Positions 33,690 through 45,039 are shown, numbered from the stretch's first letter. The stretch is 64,000 nt of DNA from Dendrophyllia cribrosa (GCA_024195265.1 JAJLRJ010000003.1:31038143-31102142), one strand, 5' to 3'. The notes: generated by a model from the sequence alone, not told the origin. A program made the numbers and translations.

Positions 33690-34080
33690 TAATGATATGC
33701 CCAAGTCATCGGCATGCAACATTCAAGTGCGCGCGAGCAAGGTTTGTTTTGTTGTATTATGTTATATGAACTGACATACGTTTCCGTTGACACAAATTTC
33801 AAATGTTGTAACACTAGTATAACGCTCCTGAGGAAGGCCGTGACGGCCGAAACGTTGAGCAATTAAACATCTGAAAGTCCAATTGAAGTTGGCTTCTTGA
33901 CCATCACAAAGAACAATTAATTTACAAAACTTCAAGTCCCCACGATCGCTACTGTGATCCTCCAAATTTGGACTACTTTGGGAGCATTGTCTGAGGGACC
34001 CATCACAAACGTTAACGGAATTATACATACATATATATATATATATATATCCAAGTTGAAGATTCACCGGCGAATCCAAT
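33690..34080 (+). mobile_element. Penelope-like element remnant (non-coding end)
   Basis: No protein is recognised, but 33820-33870 carries a hammerhead-like core followed by sequence of the type seen at ends of Penelope-like elements. An (AT)n tract closes it at 34028-34050. The class is inferred from the ribozyme motif and from the Penelope copies directly downstream. Confidence 0.35.
33824..33860 (+). ncRNA. Imperfect hammerhead-like motif
   Basis: CTGAGGA (33828-33834) fits the CUGANGA core. An extra A precedes stem II (ggccg/cggcc around tga). GAAAC follows at 33849-33853, then the triplet GTT at 33854-33856. Stem I is gctc/gagc (33824-33827 with 33857-33860). The bulged A next to the core may reduce or abolish activity. 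Confidence 0.5.
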
Positions 34081-34106
34081 AAAGTGCTCTACAGTGTAGG
34101 AGCAGA

Positions 34107-34203
34107 ATAATCCAAGAAGGAAAATCACTCAACTTTGATGACCATAAGTTTAATAGGTATTAAACTTATGGTCATCAAAGTTGAGTGATTTTCCTTCTTG
34201 GAT

Positions 34204-34206
<3 letters not shown>
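34107..34206. repeat. Perfect palindrome, 49-bp arms, 2-bp spacer
   Basis: 34107-34155 is the exact reverse complement of 34158-34206, with gg between. The right arm runs straight into an (AT)n tract (34203-34232). I checked every base pair of the arms. Such a structure could form a long cruciform or hairpin. Confidence 0.95.

Positions 34207-34232
<26 letters not shown>
34203..34232. repeat. (AT)n microsatellite
   Basis: Alternating AT, one of several in this neighbourhood (also 34028-34050, about 35682-35698 and about 35771-35794). They mark the boundaries of the Penelope-like and LINE copies. Confidence 0.9.
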
Positions 34233-34236
<4 letters not shown>

Positions 34237-34309
34237 ATAAAATAATGAATTGAAGACTTCATCAGCTATAAAAGTGCTCAATAGATAAACTAGAGCGATA
34301 TGTAGATTT

Positions 34310-35206
34310 GTAGAGATGGATTACTTGGTCGAAGACATTTATTCACTGCTACTCAGAGTTTCATGCTTCTTACGAAGCAATCATCAGGCAACTGCCTACA
34401 ATAACGGATACATAGAATACATACAAAATTTGAAATTACAGAACAATACCTAATGGCGTGACGTGCGGAGATATGATTGGTTAACTAAACGAATACAGTT
34501 TTCAACAGGAATTTCTTAGAATGTCTACAAGTAGATAGGAGTTCGCTTCTATTGTTCAGTGTTGACATTTCGGGTCTGCATATGATGAAATATTTTTCCC
34601 ATAAACATAAATTACAACGCTTGTTTACATTTGAATACGATCTTGCTTGTTTAATCTTACGCCATTTGATGTTGTAAATGACGTCAAAGTCAAAGTCCGA
34701 CGTATGTCTCTTTGGAGGATGATGTTGTGACTTCAGCTTGGTAAATGATGTTTGTGTCGTTGCATTTTCCGTTCATGGGGCACGTGCTTGGGTTCCGGCA
34801 GTTACAATTACAATCTTGGGTGAGATCAGACTTATTAATTTGTGATTTGTTGTGGTTGGATATAATCGATTTTATATTATTCATGCAGCTGTAGCTCAAT
34901 TTAAGCGTATTCCGGTTGAAAATCTTGTGGAGTGGATTTGATTTGGGAAAGTGTTGATCAACGAGAGAAAGGAAGCACTTTCCTACGTTTGTTTTGACGT
35001 TCATGCTGTAGGGTGGATTGTACCAAAGAATTTTCCTTGGACGGTTCATTCGTGATTGTTGTGACTCGTTGCGTGACTCTTTGTATGCCAGGTTGTAATT
35101 GTAGCCACTTTTGTGGAGCGCTTCTTGGTACACGGTTTTGGCATTGTCAAAACAATCACGGTCTGAAGATATTTCGGAAAGCCGCTTTGTGACACAGCGT
35201 TTAAAT
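34310..35206 (-). mobile_element. Penelope-like element 3' half, minus copy
   Basis: Read on the minus strand it begins near 35206 with [20 protein letters not shown] and continues in the frame 35133-34690: [52 protein letters not shown], a Cys cluster ([17 protein letters not shown]), then [12 protein letters not shown] and ETYVGL, the start of a GIY-YIG endonuclease. This order is diagnostic for Penelope elements with a C-terminal GIY-YIG domain. After YVGL there is a deletion; the reading rejoins at [10 protein letters not shown]. The 3' non-coding end contains a hammerhead motif. The reverse-transcriptase core is missing. Confidence 0.88.
34348..34396 (-). ncRNA. Hammerhead ribozyme motif in minus Penelope copy
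   Basis: On the minus strand: CTGATGA (34387-34381), stem II tgcttc/gaagca with a gtaa loop and one unpaired T on each side, GAAAC (34362-34358), a three-pair stem III ending GTA, and stem I of five pairs including two G-U wobbles (gttgc with gcagt). It is nearly identical to the plus-strand copy at 35.6 kb. Confidence 0.72.
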
Positions 35207-35670
35207 TAAGATACAGAAATCATGTATGCTCATTTAGAAATGAAAAATACAAGCATGCAACAGAATTAAGCAAATACATCTGGAGCTTAAAAGAAAGAGA
35301 CGTCATTTACAACATCAAATGGCGTAAGATTAAACAAGCAAGATCGTATTCAAATGTAAACAAGCGTTGTAATTTATGTTTATGGGAAAAATATTTCATC
35401 ATATGCAGACCCGAAATGTCAACACGGAACAATAGAAGTGAACTCCTATCTACTTGTAGACATTCTAAGAAATTCCTGTTGAAAACTGTATTCGTTTAGT
35501 TAACCAATCATATCTCCGCACATCACGCCATTAGGTATTGTTCTGTAATTTCAAATTTTGTATGTATTCTATGTATCCGTTATTGTAGGCAGTTGCCTGA
35601 TGATTGCTTCATAAGAAGCATGAAACTCTGAGTAGCAGTGAATAAATGTCTTCGACCAAGTAATCCATCT
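35207..35670 (+). mobile_element. Penelope-like element 3' end, plus copy
   Basis: It starts abruptly at 35207 with [20 protein letters not shown], then [20 protein letters not shown] and [16 protein letters not shown], ending [16 protein letters not shown] with a stop near 35500. This is the C-terminal half of a GIY-YIG domain, the part deleted or shortened in the minus copy. The 3' non-coding region matches that of the minus copy and carries the same hammerhead. The two copies lie head to head with their truncation points adjoining. Confidence 0.88.
35592..35640 (+). ncRNA. Hammerhead ribozyme motif in plus Penelope copy
   Basis: CTGATGA at 35597-35603, stem II tgcttc/gaagca, GAAAC at 35622-35626, cleavage triplet GTA at 35632-35634, stem I gttgc with gcagt. 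It differs from the minus copy by one loop base (cataag versus cgtaag). Confidence 0.72.
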
Positions 35671-35769
35671 CTACAAATCTATATATATATATATATACTG
35701 TGCCCAAGTTCAGGAGTTGCCATAAAGCCATTATGGTAACAACCGGGAGGGCACATTGTATACATAATT

Positions 35770-36745
35770 GTATATATATATATATATATATATCTTGATT
35801 AATAGATTACTTGTTACTTAGAAAACCTTTATAAAAGATGATTTTGAACATACTCTAAGTTTGTTTTTAAAAATATTGAGCGAACTTATGTTTCTAACGT
35901 CAACTGGAAGGCTGTTCCATGCAGTTGCTCCCTTAAATCTTATACAAAATTTGCCATAATTAGTTCTTCTAAATTCTATATGTACCTTTGATGCTGATTG
36001 TGTATTATAGGAATGTGTACTTTCATTAGTTATTGAATGCTGGTAGTTTGTCATGGTGATACGAATACATGAAAACTGCTGCCATATAGTATTTAATTCA
36101 AAGATACTCAGTATTTTCAATGACTTGAACAGTGGTCTAGATTTTTCTGCATTAAGTTAGTGAAGGTTATAATCCTGATAAGTTTTTTGTGTTCTAAGAA
36201 TAGGCTTTAATCTAGTGGGATAAGTGCTTGCCCAAGTGATGTTACAATATGTTAAATGTGGGTAGATCATGGTGTTATATAATGTTAATAGTGTTTTAAA
36301 AGGTAAATAATGTTTTGCTTCAGCCATGATGCCGGTCATTTTTGCCACTTTCATTAATTGTAACATGGTTAATATGGTATTTCCAAGAGAGTTCTTCATC
36401 AATGTATAATCCTAAAAATTCTGTGTAGTTCACTTCATTTATTGGTTGTTCATTAGTAATCATGATTGCTTTATGACTCAATTTCTTTCTTTTTAGTTTT
36501 AAAGATCATGATTTGTGTTTTATCAACATTTAAAGATAGCTTATTTGCAGTTAACCACAAATTTACTTGTTTAAGTTCTTGATTCATGCTTTTATATAAC
36601 GTTTCTAGATCTTTATAACTCAAGAATAAATTCGTGTCGTCTGCAAATAATATAAAAGACAGTATCTGAGAGGATTTAGGTATATCATTTATATAGATTA
36701 AGAACAATAGAGGTCCTAAAACAGAGCCTTGTGGTAAGACAAAGC
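35770..36745 (-). mobile_element. 5'-truncated LINE fragment (RT C-terminal half)
   Basis: The minus-strand reading starts at about 36745 with VLPQGSVLGPLLFLIYINDI and FILFADDTNLFL, the catalytic FADD motif, through 36471. It continues in a second frame (36402-36157: NTMIYPHLTYCNITWASTY) and a third (36120-35818: FRRTNYGKFCIRFKGATAWN and SLPVDVRN, ending IKVF). It ends in an (AT)n tail at about 35771-35794. Three frames imply at least two frameshifts. The clade is non-LTR of the CR1/Jockey group by motif; I cannot be more precise. Confidence 0.82.
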
Positions 36746-36769
36746 AGTAATGCTTGCACTTTAACAGCA

Positions 36770-38080
36770 GTACAATTTGGGGCTTGCTGTTTTAAAGAAA
36801 GCCTTGAAATTTCAATTCTATGGGAACAGCTGCCTCAAATATGGACTTACTCGTTCATTGATGCAATATGCGAAGGAAATGCACTGTATGATGAACTACA
36901 GTGACACTGCAGTGTGTCTAGATGTTGAAGATGTCAGTGCTGTAAGCCATGAATGCAGCATTCCATTTCCCCATTGTATGGATTTACTGATGCAGATCAG
37001 TACAGTGCATTGATTGACCATGTGTGCCAGTCATTAACCAAAGACAGATACATGTATGGTGTTATCATAGAAAATAACCGATCTGTAGGTATTTTTATAA
37101 ACAAACAAGTATATGTGCACTTATTTACAGCCAGTTCTTTCGAATTTCTTATTCTTGAATATGCAAGGATGCTTGGAGAGGTGCACTCAGCACATGAACA
37201 TGGATTGAATATTTGTAAATTTAGGTTTTTATTGTGCTTCAATTGCTGAACTATTTAAGAAATACTAAAGAAGTGTACATTTATGTACCTGTTATATTAA
37301 CGCAAAAAGACATGTTGATACATCCTGATATATTGTAATAGCAATTGAAAATACTGGAAATGTGAGCTTGTAAATACTAAGTGATCATTGCAGAGTAAGA
37401 AATCAGAGAAAATACTATATGCCAATATAAAACAAAGAAATAACAAAGCAATCTTGTTGACTGTTTTATTTTACGACCAGTTTCAGAAATGTTGTTATAA
37501 TCATTACAAACAGGGTTGCAAATATCGGAAATGCTCCAATGCTGTATTTTTAAACATAACATTGAAGATATTGCTTAGACTCACTATGCCGCTTCTATTG
37601 GAATTAAGCTTAGGTAGGAAGGTATACAAAGGTTTAAATAGAAGTAAAACGGTCGTTGCATACTATACCCTGTACTTGTCATGAGAGCAGCAAACAAAAA
37701 AATTTTTTTTTTTGAAATTGCAATCAGTAGCCCATGCCATTTTATGTATTTTCTGTACGTATCAAGCAAATTGGTCAAGTTGTTTAGAAATTATAGTGGT
37801 TTGATCATAGTTAATAAAGTGCAATGGTTATGAAACCTGAGAAATGTCTTTGTTCAATGTTTTTGTTATCGTTTTTTCGGCCTTGACCCTGCACAACACA
37901 ATAGATGTTAATCTTTTGTTTGAGCAACTGACCAATAGAAATGGTGCTATTGAGTTATTAAGTCATAGCACGTGATCAAAAATCAAAAGGTATGGTTCAA
38001 CATAAATTATAGCTCCTTTGTTATCGCTATTGAAGTCTGCAAGGTTTCATAACCGGTCCCTCGACAAAACAAGAAGTTGC
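36770..38080. other. No assignable gene
   Basis: Three plus frames of 78-98 codons (36777-37013, 36953-37249, 37388-37684) show no domain I know. The pieces WEQLPQIWTYSFIDAICEGN and SLTKDRYMYGVIIENNRSVG could be worn exons. Otherwise AT-rich. Confidence 0.3.
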
Positions 38081-38084
38081 TGTT

Positions 38085-38900
38085 GCCTAGCAGGAATTTT
38101 GGAATTCCTTCGAAAGTGCCATCCACATCAATGACGGTCTCTTGAGAGCATAGACAAGTTCTTTTATCTGAGGGAGCTGTAACAAGAGCTGCAAGATCGG
38201 CAATTGCAGAATTTGCATTGACGTCCGCAAACTACCAGTCAGCAGTCAAATTGTTAACATTCACAGGTCTTTAGTTAAATGAACTGTTGAATGCGCATGC
38301 GGTGTTTAATGAGAATGACACACTGAGACTGCACAGCCACTATGACTGTGGAAACAAGATATAAAGCATTAGCAGTAAAGGAGCAGAAGTACTCAGAGAT
38401 TGCAGTTCCGATGCTGTTGGAGAAGATCCCGGACTCCATTCGTCTCACGATCATGAGAGGAAAAAGAGTACTTGCAGTGGATGTTGGAGGATATGGGAGT
38501 GGCGCTCTTTGCTGAAGTTGAACCAAGAGGACCCCTTTTTCACGCACCATGCACCACAATGGACCCAGTGTAGGAGGACCCCCTTCAACGTCTCTTGTTC
38601 GGCATAGCTCGGCATAGGAGAATCCACTGCTCACGGGGTATTCAATGTCAAGTGCCCTTTTCACAAAAAAGGGAGATAGGATATGCACATTCTGCCTTGG
38701 AAGCACTTAGGATTGCAAGAAAGTCACGAACATACAAGAACCTAAGAAATTTCATTTAAGTATGGGAGATGTTTCAAGTGTATTGAAAAGCTCCATCATG
38801 GCCGAAATTGTCAATCAATATTAGAATGTAAACTATATAAGGGGTTGCATAGTACTTGTTTGTGAGGCTAAACCACAACAAACCTTGGGGGGAAATGGTG
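38085..38900 (+). pseudogene. Decayed BEL/Pao Gag (DUF1759-like) with zinc knuckle
   Basis: Broken plus-strand pieces read in order. SAIHINDGLL is near 38110; ARSAIAEFALTSANYQSAVK is near 38190-38250. TRYKALAVKEQKYSEIAVPM and LLEKIPDSIRLTIMRG lie at about 38357-38465. YGRCFKCIEKLHHGRNCQS, a CCHC zinc knuckle, lies near 38762-38818. The order DUF1759-like Gag then zinc knuckle matches the N-terminal half of BEL/Pao Gag-Pol, which I use as the basis for the call. Many stops. No protease or polymerase follows. Confidence 0.65.
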
Positions 38901-40260
38901 GTCAACCCTGGGGAAATTCAGTTTATACCCAGTTGTGGGAACGAAAAAGTAGGATTGTGAAAATAACCATTAACATTGTAACCATTCAAGCAATGGATTT
39001 TCCTACAAAATTATGACAGAGATATTAGGAGCTTTCGTTAAAAAGAATATGGTAGTTAAATAAAGCCGTAATAATACATTTCTATAGCACCTTTTCTCAG
39101 TGATTCAAAGGCACTAATTACATACAAAATAAACTGAAAAAGATACTGCCCTTAACCGCATGAACAGAAAATAAAACCAAAAAGTTTGGTGGTGTAGTAT
39201 TTGGTCAGGACACAAACATTGCTACACAATTTATGTTAAAATCTTTAATGAATATTCAAAACCACATATGCTAATTAACAACATGAATATGCTAATATGC
39301 AACAGGTGGCTGCGTGACACTTGATTGGATATAAGAGAAATAACAAACAGTGAATTAAAAGTTTTAACCACAGAAAAGTCACTTAAGTGCAAGCGCAAAC
39401 CTCAATAGAAATGAAAGTTTAAATTGGGCCATGTGGTTAGTATGTCCCAATGACCGGCTACTATTTGGCAAATTCATTAACATATTGATTGACTAGGCAA
39501 GGGCGGTCTGATCTTTGAGACTGTTGAAAACTATTGGAATCACAAACCAAAATCTTGGAAATGGACCACTTTTGTTGAATTTATTTGTTTGACAAACCAA
39601 TCATTAAGGGTAAGTAATTTAAACTAAGTCTAACTTCATGATTTAATAAAACTAACGACCTAACTATTAGGGTTGGCAGGATTGAAATTGGGTTAGAATG
39701 CGGTAAACACTGTCTCAACTTCGTTTAAATAACCGGCCCTTTGTCGCCTCGCCTTCGGTTTAGATCGACCTTCAAGCTTGTCGCAATTGTTAAATGAAAA
39801 TTAGAGGTTACTTGCAGTCTATACGCGAATCACGTGTCAATTTCTCTTTTTTTCTCAGATCAGGGATCACATCAACTCCTTTCCAGCCCAAGAGTCCCAT
39901 TACTTGAGAAAAGACAACGGGGGAAAGAAGTACCTCAGCGAAGACCTTTCCATACAGCGAATGTATCATCTCTATCAAGAAAAACAGGAGCCAAAAGTTT
40001 GGCAAAGAGAGCGGGACATTTTGAGGTAAATCTCCACTTAGAAGGGAATTACTTTCGCAAAATTTTTGCAAAATAATTTTTTCGTAATTTTTCTTTTTAA
40101 AACATGCCAATGATGGAAAAACAAGCACCAACAAGTAATGGTTAAAAAAAAACACCATGTCATTAATTAAAAATAACTTTTTGATCATTAGGTTCATTTT
40201 GCGAGAATAATGTTTTTTTTGGCAGATAATAATCCACTGTGAACCCTTTCTAACCACTTG
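38901..40260. other. No assignable gene
   Basis: AT-rich. The 149-codon minus frame at 39808-40257 and the overlapping plus frame at 39834-40076 have no recognisable motif and I treat both as unproven. Confidence 0.35.
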
Positions 40261-40263
40261 GGT

Positions 40264-41206
40264 TAGCCAATTATTACTATCTGGAGAAAGTTGGTAACCT
40301 CATCCAACATGTCCACGAGGGTCACAGTGACCTTTATCCTGCTTGCGCTCACGGCCATTTGAACGAAGAAGAAGAGGATAAAGAGTGGTTGCAGCCGTGC
40401 AAAAAGCAAATGTTATTTCCCTAACAACAACTGCAGCACAAATCATTTTAATACCAATTATTGAAAACAATTCCTCAATTCTGCTCTTATTATTTTCTTT
40501 TTGTCAATTTTACTCTGCAGCATCCAAGGTTTGTGAAAAGCTAACTGACATCCTTTTCAGCAAGTCCCTTTTGAAAGTCATAAGGATGATGTCACCACTT
40601 TACCAGACCTCGTTACTTGAAGCACTGCACAACCTGGACATGATATTTGCCCCAAAGCATACTGCTTTAGTGTTCTTGGCCATGTGTGCACGGCAATGTA
40701 ATAGACAAAAACTTGTTACAAAAATATTTGTTCTTATATATCTTGCATTATAATTTAAAGTAAAATAACCTCTGTTTTAATAATCTAGTCTAGTTTTGGC
40801 TGCTCTTCACTGCAATGAAAACAGCGACAAGCTACAAGCCGTAACAAAGGAAGGCAGGCCCTGTTACTCAATCAGATTTCCAAAGTTTAAAAAGGAGGAC
40901 CTCTGCTATGTATGGTAATGCATAGGGCATAGGGCATAGGGCATACCTTATATTGCGATCAAACGTACAACAATGAACAGAAACGGTTTTCTTTATATTC
41001 TATAGTGAAAACGTTTTTTGTTGTTTCAAGTTTACACTGAGACTCTGATGGATAAACTGGTGCGTGAGTATGACGAAGACCAGAGAGCACTTAAGAATTC
41101 TATCCAGGATCTTAGGGAAAGCGTGCCTCCACCACTTGCTGCTTCCTTCCAGAAGCCCTTTAAAGACACAGCAGTGGAACAGTTTGTCACAAAAGTTTAC
41201 AAATAG
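40264..41206 (+). pseudogene. C-terminal exons of a transposase-like repeated gene
   Basis: Four exon-like blocks in order. 40264-40390: YYLEKVGNLIQHVHEGHSDL and HLNEEEEDKEWLQP. About 40522-40688, after tactctgcag: SKVCEKLTDILFSKSLLKVI, MMSPLYQTSLLEALHNLDMI, FAPKHTALVF. About 40795-40918: LAALHCNENSDKLQAVTKEG, RPCYSIRFPKFKK, closing at a GTAATG donor. 41031-41206, after gttgtttcaag: TETLMDKLVREYDEDQRALK through a TAG stop. The blocks fit an anthozoan family that I believe to be a Kolobok-like or similar DDE transposase (the ALHNLDMIFAPKH segment would be near the catalytic glutamate). Not every junction keeps frame, and upstream exons are absent, so it is treated as a fragment. Confidence 0.5.
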
Positions 41207-41479
41207 TTAATTGACGAAAAAAATCTAAGTGTAAAATTACAATCTAAAACAATAGAACTATGAAGCCAAACTGGTCAAGGCTTGGCAGAGGATAGCTCTC
41301 GCTTAAAAGTATATTACAATGAGACAATTACATATTACAATAAGACCATTATCTCCCTAAAATAGAAGATCTAAAACCCTTCCAATTGACATACATGTGT
41401 GGATTAATTGTATGTTGATATTTTTAACTTTTAAACTGTAAATTTGATACTATGCTAAAATGACTATTTTCTTTCATAT

Positions 41480-42470
41480 ACATAGATTTCCAGTTTTTTC
41501 ACAACACCTCTTACCTGCTACAGTACCACAACGCAGAAGCGAGGAAAGACTGTTCCAGGCCACACTTACTTCCATAAGCTAGAGAGATTCATAAGTGAAC
41601 ATTATGAGGGAAAAAAACTATAGAATTTCTTAAGTTGTCGTGACAAGGAAGGTAGGATAAATTAAATTACTCCTATTTCTCTTTTTGTTGTGAATGAACT
41701 GGACCACCAATAGGAAGATGTCCTGAACCATTTTCTGACCATTCCTGCCTTCTGGAATACCACTACCTTCCTTACCAGCAGACCCCAAACGAGGGACGCG
41801 AACCAAACGATTGGCAGCCAAGAGTGCAGCTAAAGAAAGAGCATTGCAGTGGCAGGCTAGTTTTATCAGACCCTGAGAGCGTTGCTGTATTTGCAGAAAA
41901 GTTCATTGTCAAGTCGAAGTTTGTGATTGATTATATTCAGCATCTCGAGGTGATGGAGTTTAAAAAGAAGAGAGCAGAGGAGAGGGCAAGGGAAAGCAGG
42001 GAGGCAAGAGAAAAGTCATATGAGGATTATCCTTGGGCTGATCTGTGTGAGGATGTAACCAAACTGAAAAAGCTCTGTGTGCCTGAGTTAAACAAATATT
42101 TAAAACATCATGGACTGAAGCAGCATCTAAAGAGCAGTAAGAATGAAAAAGTAAAGCCAATCATCACTCATTGTTTGCAGCAGGTGAATCCTCTCACAAC
42201 TGGTCAAATCGGAATGAGAGAAGACATGGAATCGACTGAAAATGACAACAGTGGGGAAAGGAGTGACATGGATGAAAGTGACCTTGACAGCAATGAGCAA
42301 AATTGACAGTGATGCCGTGGACTTCGGGGAAGATCACTCGAATGATGTTATTTTTGCATTCTTCACTGCAGACAAGGAAGAAGCTGATTAGAGGCCTGCC
42401 ACAACACGCTCAGGACGAGCCATTACTACGAGATCCGGAATTGACTTTTCATTCTTTTATTTTGTAAGCA
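41480..42470 (+). pseudogene. SAP-domain tail of a repeated gene, plus copy
   Basis: A first piece near 41490-41605 reads HNTSYLLQYHNAEARK and, after a shift, KLERFISEHYEG. The main frame, 41824-42306 (160 codons), has a charged coiled coil (EFKKKRAEERARESREAREK), a SAP-like helix pair (KLCVPELNKYLKHHGLKQ, about residues 84-115) and an acidic end (DMDESDLDSNEQN). After a shift the reading continues to about 42468 with DAVDFGEDHSND and TTRSGRAITTRSG. SAP motifs bind DNA. It may be the downstream part of the same gene as the preceding entry, which is inference from order and strand. Confidence 0.45.
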
Positions 42471-42785
42471 GCTTTCTGTGCATTTGTAAATATTCATCTC
42501 ATAACAAGCACATTTCAAAAAATATTTAATTGTAATCATGATCATTGGCAGTTAAAAAAAGTAACAGTTAAATATGAAATTCGCCCCTGATTCTAGATAC
42601 TGACGCAGCACAAATCACACCAATTATACAACATCTTTTAGCCTCCAAGCATCATCTCTTCAATGCTTTTAGTGCGAAAATCGAAGTCAACACGCCCTTA
42701 AACATTCCGGCGTGGAGCACTTGATCGACTGATTATCATGACTGCCATGTTGTTGATCTTTTACGTTACGGCCGGCTGATTAACC

Positions 42786-43497
42786 CTATAAAGCTATCCA
42801 GTCAGAGGACTGGTAGCGGGAACTGGGCATGGGTTGCCTGCCTGAACGCTTTTTCCTAGTCCTTTGTAAATCAGGAAGATCGACTTCATCGTCACTTTCT
42901 ACAAAAGTAACTACATCATCACTACAATCATTGTCGTCGTCGGTGACAGCACCGTCATCATTGTTGGTGGTGGCATCATCGTCATCAGCAATTCTGTTGT
43001 CTGCATTATCCTCTTGACATAGTTGAATATGAGTCAAAATACACATCACTTTATCTTTTTTCTTTCCCATGCGGGATAACTTATGGTGTTTTAAATACTT
43101 CACTAGCTCCTCTACTTTTAGCTTATTTAGACTGTCATATGAGGTTGCCAGTTGTTGCCAATCGCAGTCATCATATTCTTTGGATTGCCGCGCGTTTTTT
43201 TCATTTTTTCGTTGGTTGACATATATTGTTACACCGTTGGAGGGACAAAAGATGGCTCAAGTATTCTCTGACATGGTTTTCTTCAACAATATACTACTTG
43301 CAAAACTTTATGCCGTCCGAGTCATCTATACAAAGAGTGCCATCATGAAATTGCTTTTTCAACCGGGCCCTTGGCAAGCAATTGCCGACTTCACAAACTG
43401 TGTTGTCATCCTGAGATAAGGACGTTTTCAAAGACGTCCATGTAATGAAAGTTAGGCAATTTGGAATAGTCATAGTCATAGTGATAGTCCATCTCAA
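42786..43497 (-). pseudogene. SAP-domain tail of a repeated gene, minus copy
   Basis: The minus-strand reading from about 43209 has KNARQSKEYDDCDWQQLA, SLNKLKVEELVKYLKHHKLS (SAP-like), then a long acidic stretch (DDDDATTNNDDGAVTDDDND) and a basic end (RTRKKRSGRQPMPSSRYQ) with a stop just before 42786. Further upstream a separate frame (43497-43294) contains MDYHYDYDYSKLP-like and CEVGNCLPRARLKKQFHD pieces. Its architecture parallels the plus copy at 41.8-42.5 kb: SAP, acidic run, basic C-terminus. The two genes point at each other with 3' ends about 320 bp apart. Confidence 0.45.
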
Positions 43498-43539
43498 AGC
43501 ACTTCAGCAACTGAGGGAACTGACTATCTCTTGAACATG

Positions 43540-43679
43540 TAGATTGTGCTATTCATAATTTAGAGAAGCAAAGTGTTGTTGTTGATGAAAATGGTGGGAA
43601 CGATGTTGTTAATGCTGATGATGATGGTAGTGTAAATGAAGAGGATACTGAGAGTTTTGGTGACAATGATGAAGTTTAG
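43540..43679 (+). other. Short acidic ORF fragment
   Basis: HNLEKQSVVVDENGGNDVVN continues with DADDDGSVNEEDTESFGDND and a TAG. It resembles the acidic tails of the two SAP-family copies nearby but lacks a SAP motif. It could be a last exon of another copy. Confidence 0.25.
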
Positions 43680-45000
43680 AACATGCCTTCACAAAGAATG
43701 TTGCAATGTGTTTTCAAGCACTAAATTTGTACAGTTTAATAACATTCATCAAAAACTGGTGACACATTTTTTAAGTTGTGTATGCTTTTTGAGCCATCAA
43801 GCACTTTAAGGCATTCCAATGTTAATACTTTGTATGGCTGTTATGTTAGTTGGAGCTCTGTTTCAGTCCATTAATTAGTCTTGATGTCAGTGGCTACTGC
43901 TAAAGAGAAATATTAAAGTTTTGTAGTTGTTGTTGACTTAAATGGAATATTAGCTTTACAATAAATACACTTGATTTTTTTTATCAATAATGAAAGTACT
44001 GTAAAGAGTGTATTTATAAAGCAAATAAGCTAGCAAATTTTCTTCATCAAACATAGAGTAATTAGGATGGTCTTTTATAAAAAAATCCACAAAATAATAC
44101 TTCCTTTGTTAATAAGTGGAGAAAAAAAATTAGCAACCCCCCTTTGCCTGTCAAAAATTTTGGTACCCCCCCTCCCCCCCCCCCCCCCCCCCCCCCCCCC
44201 GTCCTTTCCAAAAAAATTTGAGATCCTCCCCCAAAAATCCTCTGCGCCCCCCCCCCCCCCTCCCCCTGCGGTATACATAATGAATGCAGCCTATCTCGCA
44301 TACATTTATGTGAGTGCTTATCCCATTTGAGACCTGTTCTAAGGGATCCCATTCTACAAGGCAACCACTTTTCCTGTTACAATTTATAGGCAGTTGCTTG
44401 CAAGGTTCTTACTACATTGCAATGCACTGTTCACAAAATCTGCTTTACTCCTATTTTGACAAATCCACTTACTCATTGATTAAATTTCTTCAAATTTAGT
44501 CTTGAAGAAACTCAACTACATGGCGATTGTAATGAGGGTAGCAAATGAGTCAATGCTTGCTGCTCAAGGAGACAAAGAACAACCCTGGTTATTTTGCTAA
44601 TGGGGAGGTAATTTTTATTTATTTTTGTTTAGAAAGTTTTGCAATATAAATGTAAAAGGCAGTTAATGGAGCGTGATGCTTTTGGCACCATGGAGCATCT
44701 ATTTTTTTGCTATTGTGTTTGTATACTGTATTTTAGACTCGCAACTTAGACATACAAAGGTTGTTTTTTATCAATAGTACTTTTACTTTTGCAAGTATGT
44801 TGCAACCTTGTCTGGTTGCTAGTTGGTTCGCATTTTCTCAATGATTAAATCAGTAAATACTCTATTCATGTCTCAGTTGTTATCATGTGAAATCAAGGCA
44901 CTATATAGTACAGCCTCAGCCATTGGCTTTGCCCACAAACACTGTCTAGCTATAAAAAGCAATTTAAAAGGTTCAAAGTCACATTTGCCTTCAGTTGATT
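43680..45000. other. No gene; low-complexity C tract
   Basis: AT-rich spacer with a long poly-C stretch at 44166-44202 and a second at 44249-44262. Frames of about 100 codons here are proline or glycine runs read through these tracts, not genes. Confidence 0.6.
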
Positions 45001-45039
45001 TACTCATTGTCAAGTTTTGTAAAAGTTATTGTTTCCAAA

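Noticed and set aside
39808..40257. 149-codon minus-strand ORF and its overlapping plus-strand ORF
   Set aside because: Hydrophobic, AT-driven composition with no motif, splice context or family resemblance.
44062..44364. Glycine- or proline-rich ORFs around 44.1-44.3 kb
   Set aside because: They are translations of poly-C tracts on either strand, without other coding character.
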